Part shown: one piece after another, positions 1-10,498 of the stretch
Layout: every line of letters starts with the position of its first letter
Position numbering within the stretch: the stretch's first letter is position 1
Assembly (NCBI GenBank): GCA_013365365.1
Contig: JABVXU010000111.1
Coordinates: 80,838-144,837, forward strand
Source: Cruorifilaria tuberocauda
Lineage: Eukaryota; Nematoda; Chromadorea; Rhabditida; Onchocercidae
DNA length: 64,000 nucleotides
Reading direction: 5' to 3'
Program-made: the position numbers and the translations under genes
Notes under the pieces: model-generated
Told to the model about the DNA's origin: nothing
Databases searched by the model: none
The model's input: the letters and a program-made list of their open reading frames with translations, nothing else

Positions 1-2446
1 GATATGGAGTGATAATGAGGTCAAAAATAAACTTGCTATTCGGAAAAATTAGCAGTACAGAGATCGAGAATACAGGTCTATGAAAAAAATATTCTTACTT
101 TACATTCATATCTTACTTTATTTTAAACAACACAATCGCATTTAGCGATAAAAAGAATGATAGTCTTACATTTATCATAATTAGACATTACTATTTATCA
201 TAATTGGATGCTCCCCTTACTTCAAGCAATCGATTCTAATATTTTAGGATTAATTCTTAATTTATAATATTTGGTAATAAGCGCTTCGATTGCGTAATCG
301 ACAATTGATCTTTATGTAAAATATGAAGGATGCAAAAAAAATCATCCATAAATTCTTTTCTGTTTTTCTAATTGTTTCCGGAAACGAAAGAAGCAAAAGA
401 AATTCTTGAATTTATAATAAAACAGAAAAAAGAAATATATTGAGAAATTTATTTGTTGATTTTCATTCATATCGATTTCCTATGTACTGTAAAATAAATA
501 TTAGACAACATTTTTTTTCTTTGCGTTTAAATATCAGACAACAATGATATTATTATGGTTTATTGAAGTGCAATTGATAATGAATTTTATACTTAATTAT
601 CGATTTATGTATCAGAAAACAGAAGTTATATTCATGATACAATGCTTGAAAATATAATCGATGCATAACAGCAAGTACATTTATCAAAAACGTATATTTT
701 TTTGATTAAAATTCTTATGAAATTTCTTAAAGCTAATTTTTCTGCAAATTTTTTGCAATCTTTTTGCAGTTAGATTCTTTGAATCGTATAGAATGATTAA
801 TAATAATCGCAATCAGCAATCACATTTATCGATCACGACGATTTGTTCAATGATTACTGAATAAACAATATCAACAAGAAACATTTTTGCGATTTTTGTC
901 ATTTGAAATTTACAAACTTTTCTTTGTTTTTGTTCGTAAGCTATAGACAGAGCTATAGACCGTTTATCACTGAAATGAATCAAGCAAAATGCTGATAATA
1001 ATAATCATGATAGTTCAGTATAACTTTCAATTCAATTAGTAATCTAATTGGATAATTAACAAAAGAAGCAAAGGGAAAATAAATTCGAAGAAATTATAAA
1101 ATAATATAAAGAAATTATAGCACTACACGTCTGTCCACATTATACAAATAGTATTTTTTATTTCGTGATGATATGAAATTCTGTAATTCATTTTTAAATT
1201 TTCATTGTTATTGAAAATTTTAGACGATTTCATTAATTATTCAAAAATTTTGTTATTTCCAAGTTTGTAAGTTAAATTATTAGCAATTACACTTAGCTTC
1301 CTTTCTGCTTTTTTTAAATTTTTTATAAGAAATTCTTGTAAGAAATTTTTATAAGAAAATTTTCTTGAGAGTATTTATGAGAGTAAAAAGAAAAAAAGAT
1401 ACAAAAAAGTGGAAAAGTCATTTAATTTGATAAATTTGATGAATATTTAAAAATTAAGAATTCGGTAAATACTAATACCATCACTACAATCACAAGTTTT
1501 TATATATTTTAACAGTTACTTGAGACTTAGTAATACAAAAAGTTTAATTGGAAGTTTGATTTTGATTAAAATACTTAATTTGACTAAAAAAGTAATACCA
1601 ATTTTGTTTGTATGCTTATTTGTCTGCTTCAAATCATGAAATATTTTCAGGCAATCCTTTTAAATGCAAAATAAAATTAAACGAAATGTTGATTGGAAAC
1701 ATAAAATAATATTCAATGAAAAATTGCTGAAATAATTTTCACATAATCGTAAAATGTTAACAAAATTATGGAACATTTTGGCTGTATGGAATAGGAAGTT
1801 ATAAAAGTGTCAGTAAAATGATAAGTTGGAAAAGTTTCATGCGAAGAATAATCTTATCGCAATTTTCATTTCTAGAATTTCTTCATTGAAATGTTTAATG
1901 ATTGATAGTGATTTGATGACATAATTTTGATCATTGGAATTAAAATAGAAAGTTATAAGGACGCAATCGTTTCAAGAATGACTTTCACAAACTGACAACT
2001 GTTTTTGTGATAGTGAGGAGATATTTATATTTCAGAATCAATTTCATTCATTTGCATGAGCACAATGATGCAAAAATTTTGTATAGTTACTGTATATTTG
2101 TAACTATACAAAATAGTTTCAATTATCCAGAAATATACTTTTTACTTTGATAATTTGCAGTATTTCCACATGAAACAAAAAATTAAACAGTTTAAACAGT
2201 TGCAATAAACGTTTTCACGCTTTTGAAATTGAATTTTTTTCTCTTTTTTATTGTTTATGAAAAAACGAAAATGAAAAATTAGCTGACATAATGCTTGTTC
2301 AGCTTAAATTCAACCTTTTTTACTTCTCTATATATAGAATGGAGAAAAAAAGAAAATCAAAAGTTCGTTAAATATAAATTCATTTCGTACCTGAACAAAC
2401 CATTCAAACTTTTCAATCGTCCATTTCATTCAATTATCATCAAAAA
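1..2446. other. 5' flank without supported gene
   Basis: AT-rich sequence with frequent stops in all frames and no exon pair that I can join in frame. It holds a perfect inverted repeat at 2077-2113 (listed separately). The last few hundred bases are presumably the promoter region of the ShKT gene that starts at 2447; no TATA-like or other motif is distinctive enough to call in such AT-rich DNA. Confidence 0.6.
2077..2113. repeat. Perfect inverted repeat (14-bp arms, 9-nt loop)
   Basis: The arms at 2077-2090 and 2100-2113 are exact reverse complements, separated by 9 nt. It lies about 330 bp upstream of the ShKT gene start. It could form a hairpin in DNA or RNA; the role is unknown. Confidence 0.8.
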
Positions 2447-4868
2447 ATGTCAATAGCTCGCAATGTGGCTATCATTATCATAGCTTTTGCTTCTTTTGAT
2501 TACATAATATCCGGTTAGTAAATTTTGTAATTAGTAAAGCTTAAGATAATCAATTGGAAACAGTGATCTAAAATCCAAAATGATAAATTTTAGGTTTAAT
2601 AGAATTCTTTTGCCTAAAAATAATTGAACTTTGACTGAGCAAAAAGTTTATATTCCAAATATTAAATATTAAAATAAGGCACTTTTAAATAACAGTACTT
2701 CTTAAATGTCTTTTTGTATTATTTTTTCATCAAAATTAAATTCAGATTGTATAAATGGGACATCAGAAGGATGTTCAAACAATGCGATATGCTTTTTAAA
2801 TGTATGCTATCCTTCAGGAGGCCGTAAGTTTGCAGAAGTTTGGAATGATATTGCAGTAAAGTAACAATTAAATAATTGCTTATTAGTTACCGTTTCATTT
2901 CGCAATTTATATAAGAAACTTAATATATTTTTTGTTATTATATGAAAATTTTTGTTCTTTTCAAATTTTTTATAATAAATTATAAATTAATAAATCTAAA
3001 ATATTTATTTTGTTTTAAGGAAAATGCAAAAATTTTTTGGTAATTTCTGGTAATTAAAATATATTTTGGGGTTTTTAAATTATAATTTAGATTTAATTAT
3101 ATGATATTCTCTGAGAGTTATTAATGAGAAAGAATAACATCATTGAGATGAAGAGTAAAGTGAACTTAAAGTAGTCTATCTCTATCAGAATAGTCTCATC
3201 AGCATAGCTTAATCAGTTCATCGATTCAGGTATGATTATGCTATAAATGTAGTATACAATACACAGAAATGCGTAATGTGACAATATCATTCGGAATTGA
3301 TTGTGATATCAAAGTATTGATCAAAATGATTTTGGATGATATGATTATTAGGGCAAGGAATTACCAATACTTTTGAGGAAGAGTGCTGATAACACATCTA
3401 CAGAGATCGCTTGATTATCAATAGCAATTATGATAAAATAGATTTTTGCTACGACAAAATGGATTAATTTTGCCATTAAAATTTGATTTGCAGAAAATTT
3501 GAAATAATTTTGAAATAACTTCCAGCTTGCTCTAATGGTCAGTGTGACGAAGGACTTATTTGCGTGAATTTCACGTGTCTTAATATCAGTGCACCAACAA
3601 CTTCTGCAACTAAAATTCCAAGTAACCAATTTATTTTAGTGCAAAAAACCATGCTGCTTATTTTAGGTAATATCATTTTTATTGAAATTAAATCAATTCA
3701 ATATTCAATTATTAGATGCTCATATAATTGATACTTAGAAACCTTTTTAATTGATAGCTTTAATCATTGATTCTAAATTGCTGCAATGTTTTCCCATTTC
3801 TTCTCCTCTTTTTCGTTTTTAATTTCTTAATTCATTCCTGATTATTGCGTATTTTATTGTCAAATGAATAAGCCCTAACTTTCCATCGATCATTCGTATT
3901 GATAATGAATCGAAATAAATTAAATGCATTTTGAAACAAATAACAAATAAAAATAAAACTTTCGTAAAATTTGAACATGAATATTAACCTATTTAATTTG
4001 CTTTCAATCAAATAAGAATAAGAAGATCTTAAAAATAGCAACAATAACAACAGCAACAACAGTGACAGAAGCAGCGACAACAATAACAACAACAACAACA
4101 ACAGCAGCAACAACAATAACAACAACAACAACAACAGCAGCAACAACAGGGACAGAAGCAGCGACAACAATAACAGCGACAACAACAACAATAACAACGA
4201 CAACGACACAACAATGTGCGGATCGTAATGTACCAGGTCGAACTAGTGATTGTCCAGCAGCAAAATATTTATGCAACGATCCAGTATATTATCAGTTAAT
4301 GACCGAACAATGTCCATTTACATGCAATCGTTGTCCGGGGACCGATTTCAGGCCAAGGCCAGGTATTTTAAGGCTCTCATTTTTGTGACAATGTAATATT
4401 TAAATGATTGAAGAAATAATAATGAAATATTGATGAAAACGAAAATATTAGTGATAACGGTTATAGCAATTATTTCTGATAACGATAGCCTAGAAATAAA
4501 GTTATTCAAAATCTGTAGCAAAAAGGAGCTGAACATCTTTAACGCTAAGTAAAATTAAATTAATATAGTACAGCATGATAAACAATTAAAAGTTTGTTTA
4601 CAAGAAACGTAAATACAAATGAAAAATATTTGTCAGTCTGTTAATATTTTGCTGTAATCATATTTAATTATCAATTATTTCAATATTTCTCAAGAATTAA
4701 ATTAATTTATAAGATTATTGATTTGATCAATAAGAATTTTCAGTTTGCTCTGATCGAACTGGACCAAGTGGTACATCAAATTGTGCTTCTGTTGCATATT
4801 TATGCCGGAATTATGTTTATCGTCAGCTTATGATGGAGCAATGTCCACAAACTTGCAAATATTGTTAA
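2447..4868 (+). CDS. Secreted ShKT-domain protein with Thr-rich linker
   Basis: Five exons join in frame, every intron in phase 1: 2447-2513, 2746-2823, 3526-3621, 4039-4362, 4744-4868 (229 aa). The first ~22 residues form a hydrophobic signal peptide. Next come two short Cys-rich modules (exons 2 and 3), resembling nematode EB/CC-type Cys modules. A linker of about 55 residues made almost only of Thr and Ala, with Ile, Val and Glu, follows, and then two ShKT domains (about 140-179 and 191-229). Each ShKT domain has six Cys in the usual spacing and ends in C-x-x-C; the stop follows the last Cys. ShKT modules are common in nematode secreted proteins, alone or fused to enzymes; no enzyme is fused here. 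The Thr-rich part is likely O-glycosylated (inference). Symmetric phase-1 introns fit exon shuffling. AATAAA lies at 5007-5012. The ligand is not predictable. Confidence 0.85.
4039..4213 (+). repeat. ACA/GCA trinucleotide-rich coding tract
   Basis: Imperfect in-frame repeats of ACA, ATA and GCA codons inside exon 4 of the ShKT gene, encoding a Thr/Ala-rich spacer. A larger unit containing a GAA-GCA-GCG motif recurs. Such tracts are prone to length variation. The opposite strand is open in several frames only because of the repeat. Confidence 0.9.
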
Positions 4869-5385
4869 GTAATTACAATGAAATCAGATATTGAATTCTT
4901 TTAAGCTTATCAATTATGAAGCGAAATATTCGACGAGGAATCATGCTAAATTAATTTTAGTAAAATTATACTAATTGTATTTTGTCGTAATGTGTATAAC
5001 AGATAAAATAAACAATTTGTACTGCGAGAAGAGGTTTGAAATTCAACCAGAAATGGATAGATAGATATAAAGATGAGAGATTTTTAGTTTAAATTTTAAA
5101 TCAGTAAAAAAATATATCTAAACGCATTAAAGGATGATAATTTCGAAACATTTAAAAATAAACAGAGACAAATTTGAAGATTTCAGATCAAAATACAAAT
5201 AATTCTGAGAGATTTAATCGATATAAAGATGAACTGATAAGATAGAGATGGATTTAAAGGTTGTCAATTTATGACGATTAGTGGATAAGTTCAAACAAAA
5301 TCACAATTATTATTAGTTATTATTAATAACAATAATCATACATGACAATAATAACGAAAATAATGATAATAATGATAGTAGTAGC

Positions 5386-5415
5386 AATAATAATAATAAT
5401 AATGATAATAATAAA
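5386..5415. repeat. AAT-rich microsatellite
   Basis: Run of AAT triplets interrupted by GAT in intergenic DNA. Confidence 0.8.
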
Positions 5416-6500
5416 TGTAACGCTATTATATAATATCATGCTTTCAATTCCTCAACAGTACTGTTGGAGGGAGAAGGTTAACAATCAATACTAGAAAAAA
5501 AATTACAAAATAATGGACCTATGAGATTTTCGGATAGTAAAGAAAAAAGGAAAGATTTGGAATGACCTGAAGTTTGATATAATTTGATGCTATCAATATT
5601 GTTGCTATAATAATTATGCAATTTGAAGTTGACCCTTTAAATATGGTTATGCAAATATATTGTAATAGTGAGTGCAGAAATACAAAAGGCGATGATGAGA
5701 AAAAACTTTAGTGGGAAAATGGACAATGGACGATGGCTATTCATGCTTGATTCTGATGTCCATAATCAATGGTTCTTCTCTTCTTTCATTACTTCATTAC
5801 GTAATCAATTTGGCCGCTTACAATATCTGTTCCAATCGTTCAGAATTTTTCATCTAAAAATTGATCATATTTCAAATTATTTTAAATCCTTTATTCAGTG
5901 GAATCTTTGATCATTCAATAAGATCTCATGAATATTAATTAGAGCTTACAACTATCCATTATATCATTCATTTAAAACTTGAAGTATCTGCCATGCATTT
6001 TTTGCCATTCTCTTTTTTTTTGTGAAATAAATATTAATTAAATGAATGGTTATGGAAAATACGTTCACATTTAAATCTCAGAATGTCTATTTTTCATTTC
6101 TCATATTTGCAGGGAAAAAAAGCGGGTGAATAAGCAATGAAGGTATGTCACGAGGTAAAAATTAATGTATTTTAGGTAAGTGTGAATAGCACAATCTATT
6201 TTCTTCATAATCATGTTAATTTGTTCGTAATTAATTTTTAAATGTTTTTAAATGAAGTACTGACTTGGTCGCGTAAGTTAAATAGAATATGACAGCATCA
6301 TTGTTTTTATCGAATTATTAATTAATTTAATTATGATCGAAATAGAGCCAAAAACGATTGTTTTACTTTTAAATTGCACAGTTAGTATGGCATGAATTTT
6401 TCAAATGGTTTCATTAAACTAAGATATTTTCATTTCTTTCTTTTTTCTAGAAAATGACCGATAATTTTTTTAAGGAAAAAAAGAATGATTTATTGATTTG

Positions 6501-6510
6501 TTCGTTTTAG
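6501..6510 (+). promoter_or_regulatory. Candidate SL trans-splice acceptor for the kinase gene
   Basis: A T-rich tract ending in TTTTAG sits 6 nt before the ATG at 6517, the short spacing typical of nematode trans-splice sites. It could also be a cis acceptor for a tiny upstream exon ending at 6142, which would add Met-Lys-Val-Lys in frame. Confidence 0.45.
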
Positions 6511-6516
6511 GTAAAA

Positions 6517-9161
6517 ATGGATAGAACGGAAAAAAGTCTAAAAATTAATGATCAGATGATTGCTACCGAAAATAATTTTCATCCAAATAGTTTCATTGGT
6601 TCCGAAACCGGTAGAAGTCCGGTTAGTGCTAAATATCAATTAAATGATAAAAAAATTAGAATTGATGAAAGTTATATGCCAACACAGTTACGTGGAAAGT
6701 TATGGATATATAATGGAGCAATCGGAGAAGGTTAATTAAATTCAGTTCATTTTCATCGGCGTTTTTAATTCTCTATGCAATTTACTAAATGCACAATAAT
6801 AAATTAAATGTTGTTCACACTGTAAGAAAAGTAATACTATCAGTACTGAAAAGCTCAGCATATCATTAGCAGTTTTCAAAATTTTATTAAACGTTATCAG
6901 TTAATAAAAGGTATATAAGTGATAAAAATTTTTGCATATTTCCATTACGAATGAATTATTTATAGAAAAAGAAATGAAATTAATTTCGAATACAAGCGTA
7001 AAAAATAAGTTAAAATGAAATTATCTATACATTCTATTAGTATTTCTATTTCAATAAGTTTCGTAATATGAAGTTTTCCTTCTACGTACTGCAAGCAACT
7101 TACTTCATGTTGGATCGTAATGAATTCAAAAGTTTGTTTTATTCGATAAAAAAGATTTCATTAAAACTTAGAAATGATAATTGCTTGTTATTAGTTGTTT
7201 TTTTTCAAATACAGCTTTTTTCTGCTAAGAATTGCTTCTTTTCTTTTCTCTATTCAATTTTTATTGTTTTATTCCATTTGTAGGGACTAATTTCAAAATA
7301 TATCTCGCAACAAGTAGTAGTGGCGAAGTATTTGCGATCCGAAAAAACCGCAAGCAAGATAAAAGTACGGAAATTTATGAGATTGATGAAAAAGCTCAAA
7401 AAGAGATTGCCAATTCAATGAAGTTGCAAATAGAATTGGTAATTTACTATTAATAATTAGTTTATTTAAAGATTTTTTTGATTTATGATTAAGGTTAAGT
7501 CTCATTTAATAATAGCTCATTTATATTTGAATAGATAATTATTTAATAATTAGCATAAAGTAATTTAGGATTTGGAAATGAGGAAACTTATCGGTAAGCA
7601 TTCAAATATCACCGCACTGATCGGTTTTCGTCAAGTTGGCCTATGCTGGGAACAGTTTATGGAATATGTCAGTGGTGGATCTCTTTTTAATTATATAAAT
7701 GAAAATTACATCAAAAGTAAGAGTAGTATTAAAATGTTTAAAGGATATTATAATTTCAGTTCAAAATTCTAAAAACTTTCTCTATTTTGAGTTCATTGTT
7801 TTCAAGATAATTCCAGAATTTGTAGATTAGATTAACTTTTGGTTGCAGAAAATCGATTATTGGAAGTTGGAAAAGCACAATCATTTTTTAATGATTTGTT
7901 GAACGCAGTGGAACATATTCACGGCTTAAAAATCGCACATATGGACATCAAACTCGAAAACTGTCTCATTACAGAGAACGGTATAATTTAAAGTTTGCAA
8001 AACTTGAAGATGCAACTTTGGCATTTCATGAAAGCTTTTGAAAAAGCTGTGATGAAATTATATTGTTTTAAATTGTTTGTAATTCCAGTATATCCCATTC
8101 AAATGATATGATATGCATCTGAAATCCTTAGCATTAACAGCAATGTTTCTACATTAATTATTGCTACAAATACTAATTAAATTTAGGAACTGTAAAATTA
8201 ACAGATTTTGATGAGGCAAGATATTTCATACCCAATCTTAAAGTTCCTTATCCGGTATATTTCACTCTACCATATGCTGCACCAGAAACATTCACGAAGC
8301 GCTACCTGTATGTACCGTTTTCGCTTAATATTAATTTGGATGAGAAAGAACATTTTAATTAGTTTCAAATTCCAAGTAAATATGATGATGATCTTTGGTA
8401 ATTTACATAATTACTAATTATGTTTATCATCATTTATCATTGTATTTTAAATTCTTTTTTTCAGTCCCAATTGTGCGGATATTTGGGCATGCGGTATTTT
8501 TCTATATTTTTTGCTACAGCAACGTTTTCCATGGAATATTGCAAATAGGTGAATTTTCGATTCAGGAAATTTGTGAAGTATATGAAGAAAATACGTTAGT
8601 CATCAGAAATTATAACATTTTCAAAATTAAACTTAAAGTATTCTTTTTACTAAGAACGGAAAGTCATTTTTTCAGTAGGAAAGATGCGATTTATCGAAAA
8701 TGGTCAAAAATTCATGATGAAAATGTGCTATCAATTTTTCCGAAATGCTATGGATGTGTTTCAGGTGAATTAAACAATATCCTTAAATGAGCTGTCATTT
8801 GCCATTTTTATGTTGCAATTTCTGATCTTAAATTTGGAGCATAGCCTAAATTTGGAGCAAAACCCAAATTTCGAAACTAATTCTTTAAAGAAATATAGGC
8901 AACTTTTTATTGTTTAATTCAACTCATTGCAAAAAAAAGGAATATCAACTGGCAAATTCTTTTTCATTTAATTAATTGCAAGTAATTTATTAAAACAATG
9001 AATATAGAAATTAAATTCAGTTGTGTCTCTTTTGTGAGTTGAAAGTTAGTAAGAATTTTTTTTTAGATATTTTGATGAAAATTCTAAATGTGAAAGTGAA
9101 AGAAAGAGCTACATTGGAAGAAATACGAATGCATGAATGGTTACAAAATAGAAGAAAATAG
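6517..9161 (+). CDS. Divergent Chk1-like Ser/Thr protein kinase
   Basis: Nine exons close in frame: 6517-6730, 7284-7438, 7569-7716, 7849-7980, 8187-8311, 8363-8397, 8465-8548, 8676-8764, 9067-9161 (358 aa). About 65 residues of unassigned N-terminus precede a kinase fold: GEG of the Gly loop near 70-72, AIR at 89-91 where A-x-K is usual, HMDIKLEN at 203-210 (Arg of HRD replaced by Met), DFD at 223-225 instead of DFG, APE at 248-250, and DIWACG at 275-280. The APE-to-DIWACG region and the following F-P-W resemble the CHK1 family. The protein ends soon after the last helix, so the CHK1 regulatory tail is absent. Catalytic Asp205, Lys207, Asn210 and metal-binding Asp223 remain; the beta-3 Lys appears to be Arg91, so activity is uncertain. 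Family knowledge: nematodes carry extra chk-1-like paralogues besides true CHK1. The least certain junction is 8311/8363. Poly(A) signals are at 9381 and 9391. Confidence 0.8.
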
Positions 9162-10498
9162 ATTAATTTAAAGAAACTTAAGAAAATGAATTTACCTGTA
9201 TTTTGTAATTATTTAAAAATAATGGTGATTATGACATTATTTCTTCCGAAAATTTTCACTTCTAATGTTTTTACTTTATTTCATTATTTTATTTGAAAGA
9301 TTTATCGGTTCTATAAACTAACAATTTTCAATCCTTCATTTATCTTCTAATCTATCAGTATTCTTCCCTTTACGTTTTAAAATAAATTGTAATAAAATTT
9401 GATAAAACCATCTTTTCAATCGTTTTTTAAATCGTATTAAAGAATTGATTAAAAGGATATAAAACGATTATTAGATTCACGATAATTTGCATGTGCCTAT
9501 ATAAATAATCAATCATATAATAAAGCAAATAGGATATATTAAAGCATATCAATGAAATAATTGTCGATACTAACATTTTTAACAAACTGCAAAATTTTAA
9601 ATAGATCGTAAGCAAACAACAGTGGTAACAGTACTCGAGTTTGTATTTGCCAGTCTCGTTTGTGCTTACTAGCATAGTCTGCATAAAGTTTAGTTGGATT
9701 CAGATAGTTACGAAAAAACTCTGTCTTATATCATTATGTTGAAAACTAGGAGTAAGCATACAAAATGTTAAAGCAATTCATATGCAAGCCAACTGAACAA
9801 AAACGGACAACAAAAATATGAGACAAAAATTTATTTGCAATTTGAGTAAGCAATAATTAATCAAAATCGCAGTTGGAATGACATCTATCACATTATTCTT
9901 AATTACAGCAACATTCCGGTTCCGTTATTATTAAATATTGCAACAGCAGCAGCAACTTGGAAACTTGAAGAAAAAGCTATAAATTATATTTTGAAACACA
10001 AAAGCTGAGACTTTTATATGCATAAAGCTGAATTTTTGGAAACAACTTTGTTCGGTTGGACAAAAATTTTATGCATACAAAATGCAATTATACGATTAAT
10101 TGTCATCTTTATCATTTCTGAAGGAAAATCCGGTCGCTTTCAACAAGTGGGCACATTTTTTATTTCTGCTCCAAATGGTTTTTCGCTTCGAATATTTATC
10201 TCGTAGAAATTTTCGCTGTTATATTTCTTTTCAAACTTTCGTCGAAATTTTTAACATTTTTTCTTAACAATTATTTGCAGGCATTTATTTATAAAGACAA
10301 CTATTATTTATAAATAATTATTGCTGTAAAAAAAGAATTCATAAGATTTTGTACTAAAATCCTTTTATCTAAAAATGTGCAAATTTCCAAACAAACACAA
10401 TTTCTCTCCCCATATGCTGAAGAAATTGTTGAAATTGTTGAAGGTCTTCATCTCATTAGCAACATTGATTGATTCAACATTGACTGGAAGATATAGAA
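9162..10498. other. Intergenic region, kinase to PDZ gene
   Basis: Kinase 3' UTR (two AATAAA motifs at 9381-9396) followed by AT-rich sequence. One exon-like segment at 9909-10008 follows a TTACAG acceptor and reads 33 codons to a TGA, but no upstream partner exon could be joined. Nothing else is supported. Confidence 0.5.
9909..10008 (+). other. Orphan exon-like segment
   Basis: After an acceptor ending in TTACAG the sequence is open in one frame (entering in phase 2) until a TGA at 10006-10008. It gives about 32 residues rich in Ala, Leu, Lys and Glu with a TAAATWKLEEKA-like helix. No donor exon with matching phase is visible within the preceding 700 bp. It could be a terminal exon of an undetected gene, a pseudogene remnant or chance. 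Confidence 0.2.

Larger units (their letters stand above)
4869..6516. other. Intergenic region, ShKT gene to kinase
   Basis: Contains the 3' UTR of the ShKT gene (AATAAA at 5007-5012), an AAT/GAT-rich simple repeat near 5386-5415, and AT-rich sequence with no convincing exon. A short acceptor/donor-bounded segment at about 6112-6142 contains ATG-AAG just before a GTATGT donor and could be an alternative first exon of the kinase. An open frame at 5668-5910 has no splice or family support. Confidence 0.5.

Noticed and set aside
3832..4276. Minus-strand Leu-, Val- or Cys-rich open frames opposite the ShKT exon
   Set aside because: They are translations of the ACA/GCA repeat on the opposite strand and have no splice or motif support.
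5668..5910. 80-codon plus-strand open frame
   Set aside because: No recognisable motif and no acceptor/donor agreement; length is within chance for this base composition.
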